NCBI RefSeq assembly: GCF_009764685.1
Contig: NZ_VHLM01000019.1
Location: forward strand, 157,889 to 221,888
Reading direction: 5' to 3'
DNA from: Flavobacterium sp. I-STPP5a
GTDB lineage: Bacteria > Bacteroidota > Bacteroidia > Flavobacteriales > Flavobacteriaceae
DNA: 64,000 nucleotides
In this document: in pieces, positions 9,364 to 17,301 of the stretch
How positions within the stretch are numbered: the first letter of the stretch is position 1
How the letters are laid out: every line of letters starts with the position of its first letter
Position numbers and translations under genes: made by a program
Notes under the pieces: generated by a model
Database searches by the model: none
What the model was told of the DNA's origin: nothing
The model's input: the letters and a program-made list of their open reading frames with translations, nothing else

Positions 9364-10200
9364 TTATTTAGTCATGGTGTATTGGTTTCCTTCGGTAGGA
9401 GAACATTTTTGGAATCCATATTCGTAATCTGGAGCAATTAGTTGCCAAAATACGGTTTGGTTTGGTTGCAGTATGTGCGTTGCAAAAGATGTTCCAATTT
9501 CGCCAGAATTATAAGGATTTGCTTTACCATTGATGGAATAAAACCAAAATACATAATCTGCATTTGGATTGTTTAAATCATAACAACTGCTGCTAAGATC
9601 TGCTGTGATTTCATAAGTTGACAAAGGTATTAATGATTTAACATACAACTGTCCGCCGATGGTTACTGTTGTGTAGGGCATGTAGCCAAAATAGCGTTGG
9701 TTTACTGCATCCATAACATCTTTGATACTCGGATTAGGATTGCTAAGTTGAACAGTGTACGCTGGAGTAGAAATGGCGTAAGGTCCTCCATACTGCGGCT
9801 GCTCGACAAATTCATTTGTTTGGCACGTAAAATCTACCGGACCACTTGTTACCTTAGGTAAATTGTAAACAATAGAAAAAGTATACAAAGCAGCACTGTT
9901 AGCGTCTTCGTTTACTGGTATTGCATCTTGTACCATTTTCGAACCTACGTTATGAAGTACGTTCTGTAAAAGTCTTAAAGAGCGTCTGTAAGATTGAAGG
10001 TGTCTCGCTACTGTATAACCATTAGCTGATTTATTGCTTAAATGAGCAATTGTTCTTCGTAGTACCGCGCGTTCCGCTTTAGTTATTCCATGAACATTTT
10101 CTGGTTCCGTTATCGGGTCAACCAAAAAAGTGTTCAATGCTTCATCGTTTGATAATAGTAAGTTTACATAATTAAGTAAACTAGAATTTGATTGTTTCAT
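9364..10200 (-). CDS. Unknown protein with helical N-terminus
   Basis: 278 aa, no signal peptide. The N-terminal part (about residues 1-95) is helical and contains LLSNDEALNTFLVDP followed by GITKAERAVLRRTIAHL. That pattern (short helices, 'FL.DP...GLT..E..AL') loosely resembles LigA/Nif11-like leader helices, but I would not assign it. The rest (about 100-278) is polar, aromatic and beta-rich, with three cysteines (TCQTNEF, SSSCYDLN, FQKCSPTE). It is transcribed alone and ends at a strong hairpin. No function is proposed. Confidence 0.8.
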   Translation of the reverse strand: MKQSNSSLLNYVNLLLSNDEALNTFLVDPITEPENVHGITKAERAVLRRTIAHLSNKSANGYTVARHLQSYRRSLRLLQNVLHNVGSKMVQDAIPVNEDANSAALYTFSIVYNLPKVTSGPVDFTCQTNEFVEQPQYGGPYAISTPAYTVQLSNPNPSIKDVMDAVNQRYFGYMPYTTVTIGGQLYVKSLIPLSTYEITADLSSSCYDLNNPNADYVFWFYSINGKANPYNSGEIGTSFATHILQPNQTVFWQLIAPDYEYGFQKCSPTEGNQYTMTK

Positions 10201-10325
10201 AGTATTAATTTAGAGTTAAGTTTAGTTGTTAAATTCCATTTATGGCTGCGTTTAAGTCAGCTTTTGGTTTTTATTGTTTCATTGGGGCTACTTCAAAAAC
10301 AATGTTTCGAATTCTTTATAATTTA

Positions 10326-10362
10326 AGTTTTGAAAAGAATAAATTTTATTCTTTTCAAAACT
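10326..10362. repeat. Long perfect inverted repeat between divergent genes
   Basis: AGTTTTGAAAAGAATAAA (10326-10343) and its reverse complement (10345-10362) are separated by one base. It lies about 125 bp from both divergent start codons (10200 and 10487). It could be a hairpin or an operator. Confidence 0.8.
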
Positions 10363-10466
10363 AATACAATTGAGAAAACTCAAAGCAAGTATAAATACCT
10401 GATTTGTAAAAATATATGTATTTTTTTATAAAAATAGATGGAAGAGCCTAACGAAAAATAATTTTG

Positions 10467-10474
10467 TATTTTTG
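10467..10474 (+). promoter_or_regulatory. -7 box for GSCFA gene
   Basis: TATTTTTG lies 12 nt before the start at 10487. An adjacent TAATTTTG (10459-10466) also fits the TAnnTTTG consensus. Confidence 0.6.
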
Positions 10475-10486
10475 AGCTATTAATTA

Positions 10487-11449
10487 ATGAAAATGAATTT
10501 TACCACCGCAATTCCCATTCCTACCAGTAAATATCCTATTGATTACAATTCTAAAATCATGTCAATAGGTTCTTGTTTTGCGGTGAACATGGCTCAAAAA
10601 ATGGATAGTTTTAAATTTCAAAACAGCTGCAATCCGTTTGGGATTTTGTTTCATCCATTGGCATTTGAAAAACTCCTTTATTTTGCTGTTTCCGAAAAGA
10701 AATTTACAGAAGAAGATGTGTTTTTTTATAACGAACGTTGGCATTGTTTTGATGTACATTCAGATTGGAGTAATGCTGGTAAACACGAATTACTCGATAA
10801 CTTGAATGCGATTGTTACAGTAACAAAGCGACAAATAATCGAATCAACGCATGTCATTATCACCTATGGAACCTCATGGGTGTATCGCAATATAGAAAGT
10901 CAAGCCATTGTAGCAAATTGTCATAAAGTACCACAAAAACAGTTTCAGAAAGAATTACTTTCTGTTACAACGATACAAGAAAGTATAACCAAAACAGTAG
11001 GTTTGATACATTCTCTAAACCCTGAATGCAAGCTTATTTTTACAATTTCTCCAGTACGACACATCAAAGACGGTTTTGTTGAAAACCAAAGGAGCAAAGC
11101 CAATTTAATTTCTGCTTTACATACTGTTTTGCAAGTTCCCCCTTCGGGGGCGGAGGGGGCTTATTTTCCTTCGTATGAGATCATGATGGACGAACTTCGA
11201 GATTATAGGTTTTATGCTGATGATATGCTGCATCCTAATGCTTTAGCTATCGATTATATCTGGCAACGCTTTAAAGAAACTACGATTTCTGAAACGGCTC
11301 ACGCTCTGATGAATGAGGTAGAAGCAATCCAAAAAAGCCTGGCTCACAAGCCATTCAACCCCAAATCTGAAAGTCATATTAAATTTGAGACAAGACTTAA
11401 GGAAAAAATAACTATCTTGGAACAACAATATTCATTTATGAAATTTTAA
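10487..11449 (+). CDS. GSCFA-domain protein
   Basis: 320 aa. The family signature GSCFA is at residues 27-31 (IMSIGSCFAVNMA), followed by NPFGILFHP. A second conserved block, HVIITYGTSWVYR, and a late DDMLHPN motif complete the pattern. GSCFA proteins are related to SGNH/GDSL hydrolases; the substrate is unknown. Residues about 218-226 (VPPSGAEGA) are encoded by a G/C-rich palindrome-like segment that looks inserted just before the conserved YFPSYEIMMDELRDYRFY block. The stop is 2 nt before the next gene's start, so the two form an operon. Confidence 0.9.
   Translation: MKMNFTTAIPIPTSKYPIDYNSKIMSIGSCFAVNMAQKMDSFKFQNSCNPFGILFHPLAFEKLLYFAVSEKKFTEEDVFFYNERWHCFDVHSDWSNAGKHELLDNLNAIVTVTKRQIIESTHVIITYGTSWVYRNIESQAIVANCHKVPQKQFQKELLSVTTIQESITKTVGLIHSLNPECKLIFTISPVRHIKDGFVENQRSKANLISALHTVLQVPPSGAEGAYFPSYEIMMDELRDYRFYADDMLHPNALAIDYIWQRFKETTISETAHALMNEVEAIQKSLAHKPFNPKSESHIKFETRLKEKITILEQQYSFMKF
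11136..11162 (+). repeat. In-frame G/C-rich element inside GSCFA gene
   Basis: The segment CCCCCTTCGGGGGCGGAGGG is a G/C-rich hairpin in an AT-rich gene. It shares the order CCTTCGGGG - GG(A) - GGGGCT with the segment inside hutU at 38196-38246. It is read in frame as VPPSGAEGA. Confidence 0.65.
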
Positions 11450-11451
11450 TT

Positions 11452-12072
11452 ATGCTCAAAAGAATACTTATCGGAATCGGAATTATTATTGCTGTCTTTT
11501 TATTATTTAAATATTGCGATTTTAAGAAAAATGAGGATCAAGATATTACCTATAATACCAATCTCATTCAGCAGCAAATTCTTAATGTGGGTAAGTTGGT
11601 CGTTACTGAAGGGCATTTCTCTGAAGTGATCACCTATAAAAACCAACAGAAATATTTAATGGACATGCTTTCTTTTGAGAAAAAAGCCTTAGTTGTTGTG
11701 AATGCTGACGTTACTGTGGCTTATGATTTGCATCTTATGAAGTACGACATCGATTCTGTCAACAAAACAATTACCATTGTGAGTATTCCCAAAGAAGAAA
11801 TCAAAATCAGTCCAGATATTCAGTTTTATGATGTAGAACAAAGTAAGTTGAATCCGTTTACGGGCGATGATTACAATAAAATAAACAAATCTGTTAAAGC
11901 AAATCTGGCTAAGAAAATTGAGAAATCAAGTTTAAAAACAAATGCTCAAAACCGATTGATCAGCGAGTTGTCTAAACTATTAATCACAACAAGTCAATTA
12001 GGTTGGACTTTAAAATACGAGGGACAGGTGATCACAACCGAAAAAGAATTTGGACAAAAAATAAAATTGTAA
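11452..12072 (+). CDS. DUF4230 membrane-anchored protein
   Basis: 206 aa. One N-terminal membrane anchor (about residues 3-21) is followed by a DUF4230-like domain. Typical features are the early segment VGKLVVTEGHFSEVITYK, the middle block KKALVVVNADVTVAYDL, and a C-terminal helix followed by WTLKYEG. The domain's role is unknown. It follows the GSCFA gene by 2 nt and ends at a strong bidirectional terminator. Confidence 0.85.
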   Translation: MLKRILIGIGIIIAVFLLFKYCDFKKNEDQDITYNTNLIQQQILNVGKLVVTEGHFSEVITYKNQQKYLMDMLSFEKKALVVVNADVTVAYDLHLMKYDIDSVNKTITIVSIPKEEIKISPDIQFYDVEQSKLNPFTGDDYNKINKSVKANLAKKIEKSSLKTNAQNRLISELSKLLITTSQLGWTLKYEGQVITTEKEFGQKIKL

Positions 12073-12118
12073 AAAAAAACATTCGGGTCTGAAATCCAGT
12101 AGAACTTTCTTAAAATAG

Positions 12119-12161
12119 AATAACCGCAAATTTGCTCAGAAATTTGCGGTTATTTTTTTAT
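12119..12161. terminator. Bidirectional terminator
   Basis: The 15-bp stem AATAACCGCAAATTT (12119-12133) pairs with AAATTTGCGGTTATT (12140-12154), followed by a T-run. It lies between convergent genes (DUF4230 and the aromatic amino acid hydroxylase). Confidence 0.9.
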
Positions 12162-12190
12162 CGGACTACAAAATAATTATTTTTAGTATA

Positions 12191-13948
12191 TTACACTTTC
12201 TCTTTATCAAAAATCAAGTCCAAACCTCCTGTAACTAAATGAGATACTTCGGGTCTTTTCAGTTTCATTTGATCTAAAAATACCAACACTTCTTGTAATA
12301 ATTGAGGTTCATCTCTATCTTTTAGCAGTTCTGTAAGTTCTACAGCTAACAACCAATCGTTAGGATGATTGCGCTGTATTTTTTCAAAAATGGGTCTCAA
12401 AGACGTTTCTTTATCTTTTGTTTCTCTGATATTTCGAACTGTTTGATATAAAATTTCTAAATCATCACGCTCAGCGGTATGTTTTGCTTTTATGGTAGTA
12501 CTCGATGGAAGATGCGAAATCAAATCAAAGCTATTTACATCAGCAGGGCCAGAAAAAGCCGAAGTTACTTTCTTGCCCACCGCCATATCATAAACGCCCC
12601 ATTCTGGCTGGAATAAAACCGTTTCACCATGGGTTACCGTGCAATTTTTAAAACGAATCAAAGTAATTTCGCCTTGTAAGTTTCTGGAGCCTGTAATAAT
12701 TTCACCTTTAACCGTTATACCTCCCTCAAACTCTAGTGTAACCGTTTTTGATTCGAGTATGTCATAAGCGTTCAAGTCTTTTGGACTCATATCTTCAATA
12801 GCAAGGTTAATGCCTTGTAGTTTGCCTATTGGGCTACCAAAGCCTTCAGCGTGTGTCAAGGTTCCATGACCTACTAATTCTTTTTCTCTGTATGCAAGCG
12901 CCGTTTTTCCAGTAGTTTGAATGTAAATGGGTCTGCCTTCATGTTCGATAACCGAGCTGAAAACACCTGAAATTTGCAATCCAGTACTCAATTCGATAGT
13001 TCCTAAGGCATTCGAATCAATTAACTTGTTAATACCAGATAATCCACCAGTACGCAACGCCATTTTATTAGCAAACTCCTCTAAAACTAAATTCAAATAG
13101 GCGAATGTAGGGGTAACATACAATTGTGGTTGCAGTTTAGTAATGTCAAAACTCTGGTTGGCTGCAGAAATATCATAAGGTATTTTCTTCACTTCCTGAG
13201 TCATACAATGCGCACTCTCGCCTATAGAGGAAAGCAAACCAGCACCATAAATCTTAGGATTTTCAACCGTACCAATCAATCCGTACTCTACAGTCCACCA
13301 GTGTAAGTTGCGTATTTGTGCCATTTCTGAGAGTTCGCCCATATTATTTTGCAAATCTTCAACTGCTTTTTCAGCAGCATCAATCGTAGCTTGTGGCGTA
13401 CCTTCGGCTTCTTTTACGATTGAAAGCAGTCGGATAGCTTCATACATTTCGTAATCCTTGTGCGAAGAAATTGCTTTGCAACCTATTTCTCCAAAACGAC
13501 GAAGGTATTCCGCATATTCTGGATTGGCAATAATTGGTGCGTGACCAGCACCTTCGTGAATAATATCAGGTGCAGGAGTGTATTCAATATGCTCGAGTTG
13601 ACGAATATCCGATGCAATTACAAGCACATTATAGGCCTGAAATTCCATAAAAGCATTGGGCGGAATAAAACCATCAACTGCAACGGCAGCCCAGCCTATT
13701 TCGGTCAAAATGCGGTTCATGCCATACATACTCGGGATATTGTCTATCTCAATACCTGTTTTTTTCAACCCTTCTAGGTAGGAATTATGCGCCACTTTGG
13801 ATAAATAATCCACGTTTTTGCGCATCACATAACGCCAAACCGCCTGATTTATAGGTGTGTAATCGCTATAGTCCTGAGGTTTAATAAATTGTTGTAAGTG
13901 TTTTGGCAATCGGTCTAATAACGGATTACTTTCTATAGTTGTGTTCAT
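12191..13948 (-). CDS. Aromatic amino acid hydroxylase (phenylalanine-4-hydroxylase type)
   Basis: 585 aa from MNTTIES. An ATG nine codons upstream (13975) falls inside the promoter box 13973-13980, so it is rejected. The catalytic domain lies in the first half, with iron ligands H131 and H136 in PDIIHEGAGHAP and E221 in HWWTVEYGLI, the 2-His-1-Glu facial triad of pterin-dependent hydroxylases. The enzyme should convert Phe to Tyr (or act on Tyr/Trp) with tetrahydropterin and O2. The protein is about twice the size of the usual bacterial enzyme; residues about 320-585 form an extension of unknown role (beta-rich, then helical). No pterin-4a-carbinolamine dehydratase gene is adjacent. Confidence 0.92.
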   Translation of the reverse strand: MNTTIESNPLLDRLPKHLQQFIKPQDYSDYTPINQAVWRYVMRKNVDYLSKVAHNSYLEGLKKTGIEIDNIPSMYGMNRILTEIGWAAVAVDGFIPPNAFMEFQAYNVLVIASDIRQLEHIEYTPAPDIIHEGAGHAPIIANPEYAEYLRRFGEIGCKAISSHKDYEMYEAIRLLSIVKEAEGTPQATIDAAEKAVEDLQNNMGELSEMAQIRNLHWWTVEYGLIGTVENPKIYGAGLLSSIGESAHCMTQEVKKIPYDISAANQSFDITKLQPQLYVTPTFAYLNLVLEEFANKMALRTGGLSGINKLIDSNALGTIELSTGLQISGVFSSVIEHEGRPIYIQTTGKTALAYREKELVGHGTLTHAEGFGSPIGKLQGINLAIEDMSPKDLNAYDILESKTVTLEFEGGITVKGEIITGSRNLQGEITLIRFKNCTVTHGETVLFQPEWGVYDMAVGKKVTSAFSGPADVNSFDLISHLPSSTTIKAKHTAERDDLEILYQTVRNIRETKDKETSLRPIFEKIQRNHPNDWLLAVELTELLKDRDEPQLLQEVLVFLDQMKLKRPEVSHLVTGGLDLIFDKEKV

Positions 13949-13972
13949 GTCGAAAACGTTGTAGTTTTTATG

Positions 13973-13980
13973 CAAAAATA
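13973..13980 (-). promoter_or_regulatory. -7 box for aromatic amino acid hydroxylase
   Basis: TATTTTTG on the minus strand. It overlaps the alternative ATG at 13975 and so decides for the start at 13948. Confidence 0.65.
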
Positions 13981-13990
13981 CGAAATTCAG

Positions 13991-14140
13991 GAGCTAATTC
14001 CCGCTTTTCATTGCAAGTTTTTGCAAACCCGTTTGTTTTTCTAAAGTTTATAAAAGAGCTTCCTGCGGTCGCTTTTTATAAACAAGAAAAACCAAAACGG
14101 CTTTTTCAAAAAGCTTTCCATTGCAATCGGGGCTAGGGGA
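13991..14140. repeat. Dispersed intergenic repeat, copy B
   Basis: It begins GAGCTAATTCCCGCTTTTCA, carries internal inverted segments (TTTATAAAAGAGC near GCTTTTTATAAA), and ends with CCATTGCAATCGGGGCTAGG. It has the same outline as copy A, including TTCCTGCGGTCGCT against TTCCTACGGTCGCT. It fills the gap between two genes. Confidence 0.7.
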
Positions 14141-14170
14141 GTTGCGAATGATAAGATGTTTTTTGATTTC

Positions 14171-15304
14171 CTACTCCATCACCTCAAACAGAAAGAACTG
14201 TGTTTTCTGTTTCTCCGCAAAATTGTTGTCTGAAACCAAGATTAAAGATCGATTGCCATTAGCCAACTTTGGACCAAACGTAATTCCTTCAATATTATCA
14301 ATAAATATACCTAAATCATCCATGTTTAGAACCAGTTTTTTAGATCCCAATTGTATGTTTTGGTTCAGTAAGGAGGTGTTATTTTTAACGTTAGTTGCTT
14401 TTTTTAGATCACACACAAAAACTTTTACGGAGCATTCTTGGGTTCCCGTGGAGTAGGAGCGTTCCACGACAAGTAGTTTATTTTTACTGTAATACTGAAT
14501 TGCCGAAATTCCATTGACAGCAAAAGCACCACTCGGATTGGGTTCGCGGGCAATAGGTTCTAAAAGATAGCCGTATTGAGCCGTATTTTTTCTGGTTTTT
14601 GCATTAAACTGGTACAAACGTATTAAACCTCCTTTGCTAGTTGTGGCTTGGTTACCATCCTCAAATAGCGGTTCTTCAATATTGGTGTAAATATTTTTAA
14701 ATTTTTTATCAAAAGTAATGCCTTCTAAAGTGCCATTGTTTCTTGGCCCTTTTTCTAGTTTTTGCATTTTTAGATTTTCTGGGAGTGTTACATTTCCTAG
14801 AAAATCACCTTTTAAAGTCATGAAGTTCAAGGCAGGGTTTTGCAAAACTTCCTTATCTGCGGTTATCACTCGAGCTCCTTCGCTGCTCCATACCAAAGTG
14901 TTTGTTTTTGGATTAAATCGGATGTCTTCTGGATCTGTTGAGGTGTTTGGTGTAGTATTCCAGTTTCCATATACTTTTCCGGTTTCATTTTTTAAAGTAC
15001 TCATGCTTTGAAATGTAACATTTTTTAGTAGGTCATTTTCCAAAGCTATGGTGGCAGTGTAATAGCGAGCCTCATTAAACACCGATCGATCATCGGAAAT
15101 GATGTAATACAACTCTTTTTTTGGATCATAATCAATACCAGATAAGCCACCAATTTTTGTATTTTGAAATTGCGCATCAAACGGAACCTCAATAGTGTTT
15201 AAGAGCTTTAATTTTGGGACGTGACTGTGTTCAGCGCTTTGTTTTACATTGGCACAAGAAAAAAGAAAAACAGGAAAAACAACTAAAAAAAGTAATTTAC
15301 GCAT
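14171..15304 (-). CDS. Esterase-like-of-phytase family lipoprotein
   Basis: 377 aa from MRKLLF (an ATG two codons upstream is also possible). A lipoprotein signal with lipobox LFSC (Cys about residue 17) anchors it to a membrane. The rest reads as a beta-propeller: GGLSGIDYDPKKELYYIISDDRS near the start, SSEGARV, NNGTLEGITFD in the middle and NIEGITFGPKLANGNRSLILVSDNNF at the end. These match the family named 'esterase-like activity of phytase'. The true substrate is unknown. Confidence 0.85.
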   Translation of the reverse strand: MRKLLFLVVFPVFLFSCANVKQSAEHSHVPKLKLLNTIEVPFDAQFQNTKIGGLSGIDYDPKKELYYIISDDRSVFNEARYYTATIALENDLLKNVTFQSMSTLKNETGKVYGNWNTTPNTSTDPEDIRFNPKTNTLVWSSEGARVITADKEVLQNPALNFMTLKGDFLGNVTLPENLKMQKLEKGPRNNGTLEGITFDKKFKNIYTNIEEPLFEDGNQATTSKGGLIRLYQFNAKTRKNTAQYGYLLEPIAREPNPSGAFAVNGISAIQYYSKNKLLVVERSYSTGTQECSVKVFVCDLKKATNVKNNTSLLNQNIQLGSKKLVLNMDDLGIFIDNIEGITFGPKLANGNRSLILVSDNNFAEKQKTQFFLFEVME

Positions 15305-15354
15305 AGACATTAATAGTGTGTTGAATAAAAATAAGGTAGCTGCAACTAATACGG

Positions 15355-15756
15355 TTACGATGGATTAATCTGATTTTTTTCGGCGTTACGAAAATAGTCA
15401 ATCTTGTAATGAAACATATCTGCCATAGCTTTCGCTCTGTATTTGGCTTCATCTGCCAGTGGCCCTTGGAATAATTGATCGGTAGTTTGTGTAAATAGTT
15501 CCATCCAACGGTTAAAATGATCTTTACCAATAGGGAGCTGCTTGTGAGGCGGAAAGGGACTTCCAGAATACGAATGAACTTCTAGCAAAATAGTTTCCCA
15601 AAATCCATACATTTTTTCTAAATGTTCCGGCCAACGGTTGCCTATTTTTTCGTTAAAAATAGGTCCTATTATTTCGTCTTTTTGCACTTGAGCATAAAAA
15701 GTATTGACTAAGAGTTTAATATCGTCTAAGGAAGCAATATCGGTTTGTGGTATCAT
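15355..15756 (-). CDS. Group III truncated haemoglobin
   Basis: 133 aa. The globin pattern fits trHb group III: DDIKLLVNTFYAQVQKDEIIGPIF, then RWPEHLEKMYGFWETIL, and PFPPHKQLPIGKDHFNRW, where the H of KDHF is the likely proximal haem ligand. Expected to be cytoplasmic and to bind O2 or NO; the physiological role of this group is not well defined. A TACCTTTG box at 15787-15780 (minus strand) lies about 24 nt upstream. Confidence 0.93.
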   Translation of the reverse strand: MIPQTDIASLDDIKLLVNTFYAQVQKDEIIGPIFNEKIGNRWPEHLEKMYGFWETILLEVHSYSGSPFPPHKQLPIGKDHFNRWMELFTQTTDQLFQGPLADEAKYRAKAMADMFHYKIDYFRNAEKNQINPS

Positions 15757-15765
15757 AATTTCTAT

Positions 15766-15796
15766 AAAAAAAGCCTATGCAAAGGTAGGCTTTATG
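15766..15796 (-). terminator. Terminator of DUF4136 remnant, overlapping globin promoter
   Basis: The stem AAAGCCTA/TAGGCTTT (15770-15777 with 15786-15793) is followed by a minus-strand T-run. It directly follows the broken DUF4136 3' end. The right arm overlaps a TAnnTTTG box for the globin gene. Confidence 0.65.
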
Positions 15797-15813
15797 TTTG
15801 ATTGTAGTAATGT

Positions 15814-15981
15814 CTATTTTTCTTTTGGCGGAAATTGTTCTAGAATTTTGGCAACAAATTCGTTGATTCGTTCTTCTTTGTCTCTGCGGTTTTGAGTTAA
15901 ATTCCCAACACCTTCTCCTTGCCAAAAGGCATGTATGTTGTTGAAATAAATGATGTAATTGACATTTTTTCTATGGGAATT
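15814..15981 (-). pseudogene. DUF4136 C-terminal remnant
   Basis: An open stretch of about 55 codons without a start ATG, ending at 15814. It reads AFWQGEGVGNLTQN then INEFVAKILEQFPPKEK, which parallels the C-terminus of the intact DUF4136 lipoprotein at 36753-37283 (MIWQGEGIGTLTKN, VAEFVGKILAQYPPVKK). The signal peptide, lipobox and first two thirds are gone. The original terminator still follows it. Confidence 0.75.
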
Positions 15982-16017
15982 CTAAAATAACAACTTCGAT
16001 TTTGTAAAAAAAGGTTT

Positions 16018-16047
16018 TTAAGGCCGCCACATGCATGGCCGCCTTTT
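16018..16047. terminator. Hairpin after ilvA
   Basis: AAGGC and GCCA arms pair with TGGC and GCCTT around TGCATG with one G-G mismatch; the T-run is on the plus strand. It lies 2 bases past the ilvA stop and probably ends that operon. Confidence 0.6.
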
Positions 16048-16048
16048 T

Positions 16049-17293
16049 TTAACCTATGAGTTGGGTGAATAAATCTTGTTTTTCGTTGAGGTATTGGTAT
16101 TCGAAACCCATTTTATTCATATTGTCTTTGATAGCTAGGACATCGTTTGGATTTTTCACTTCTAAACCTACTACAACGGAGCCTACTTCTCGGCTATTTT
16201 TTTTGGCAAATTGGAAGTAGGTGATATCATCGTCTGGTCCTAAAATGGCATTGACAAATTCTTTTAATGCTCCTGGGCGTTGCGGAAATTGTATCATAAA
16301 ATAATGTATTAATCCTTCATAAAGTAAAGAGCGTTCCTTGATTTCGGCGGTGCGTTCAATATCGTTGTTGCTACCGCTTACCACGCAAACCACGGTTTTC
16401 CCTTTTATCTCTTCTTTGTAAAAATCCAATGCTGCAATGGTCAAAGCGCCTGCGGGTTCTACGACCATCGCTTCTTCGTTATACAAACGTAAAATGGTAG
16501 TACAAACTTTTCCTTCGGGAACTAGAATGATATCGTCTAGATTTTTTTGGCAAATGGCAAACGTTTGGTTGCCTACTTGTTTTACTGCTGCTCCGTCTAC
16601 AAACTTGTCTATGGTTTCTAAGGGGGTATTGGCTTGATTAGCAATCGATGTTTTCATTGAAGGCGCACCTTGTGGTTCAACGCCAATGATTTTGGTATTT
16701 GGGCTAAGGTGTTTAAAAACGGTGGATAGGCCAGAAGCTAAACCGCCACCGCCAATGGGAACAAAAACATAATCGATAGGTTGTTGGTATTGTTCGAGAA
16801 TTTCGAGTCCTACGGTACCTTGTCCCGCAATGACTTTTTCATCATCAAAAGGATGGATGAACGCTTTTTGGTTGTTCTTGGCATCGGCAACTGCTTTGGC
16901 ATAGGCATCATCGAAGGTATCGCCTGTTAAAACAATTTCGATCCACTTTTTACCAAAGAGCTGTACTTGCTTTACTTTTTGATTGGGCGTGGTTTTGGGC
17001 ATATAGATTTTGCCTTGTATTTGTAAAAGATGACAAGAGTACGCCACACCTTGTGCGTGATTACCCGCGCTGGCGCAAACAATGCCGTTTGTTTTTTCGC
17101 TTTCTGTTAAAGATTTTATTTTATTATAAGCACCTCTGATTTTATAGGAACGTACCACTTGTAGGTCTTCTCTTTTAAGTAAAATAGTAGCCCCAAATTC
17201 TTCTGAAACATTAAAGTTTTCTGTTAAAGGAGTAACGGGAACTACATTAACTAATTCTTGTTGGGCTTGTTGTATGGATTGAAATAAGTTCAT
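16049..17293 (-). CDS. ilvA: Threonine dehydratase (biosynthetic)
   Basis: 414 aa from MNLFQS. A longer frame up to 17386 would overlap the upstream gene and is rejected. PLP fold type II: the Schiff-base lysine is K51 in SYKIRGAYNK, with the glycine loop SAGNHAQGVAYSC and a GGGGLASG phosphate-binding segment. A C-terminal ACT-like regulatory domain (about 325-414) starts at YFMIQFPQRPGALKEFV, consistent with a feedback-regulated biosynthetic enzyme. It deaminates threonine to 2-oxobutanoate, the first step to isoleucine. It lies 8 nt after an ACT-domain gene and downstream of two Ile-rich leader peptides with terminators. Confidence 0.95.
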   Translation of the reverse strand: MNLFQSIQQAQQELVNVVPVTPLTENFNVSEEFGATILLKREDLQVVRSYKIRGAYNKIKSLTESEKTNGIVCASAGNHAQGVAYSCHLLQIQGKIYMPKTTPNQKVKQVQLFGKKWIEIVLTGDTFDDAYAKAVADAKNNQKAFIHPFDDEKVIAGQGTVGLEILEQYQQPIDYVFVPIGGGGLASGLSTVFKHLSPNTKIIGVEPQGAPSMKTSIANQANTPLETIDKFVDGAAVKQVGNQTFAICQKNLDDIILVPEGKVCTTILRLYNEEAMVVEPAGALTIAALDFYKEEIKGKTVVCVVSGSNNDIERTAEIKERSLLYEGLIHYFMIQFPQRPGALKEFVNAILGPDDDITYFQFAKKNSREVGSVVVGLEVKNPNDVLAIKDNMNKMGFEYQYLNEKQDLFTQLIG

Positions 17294-17301
17294 TTTTGTT
17301 T

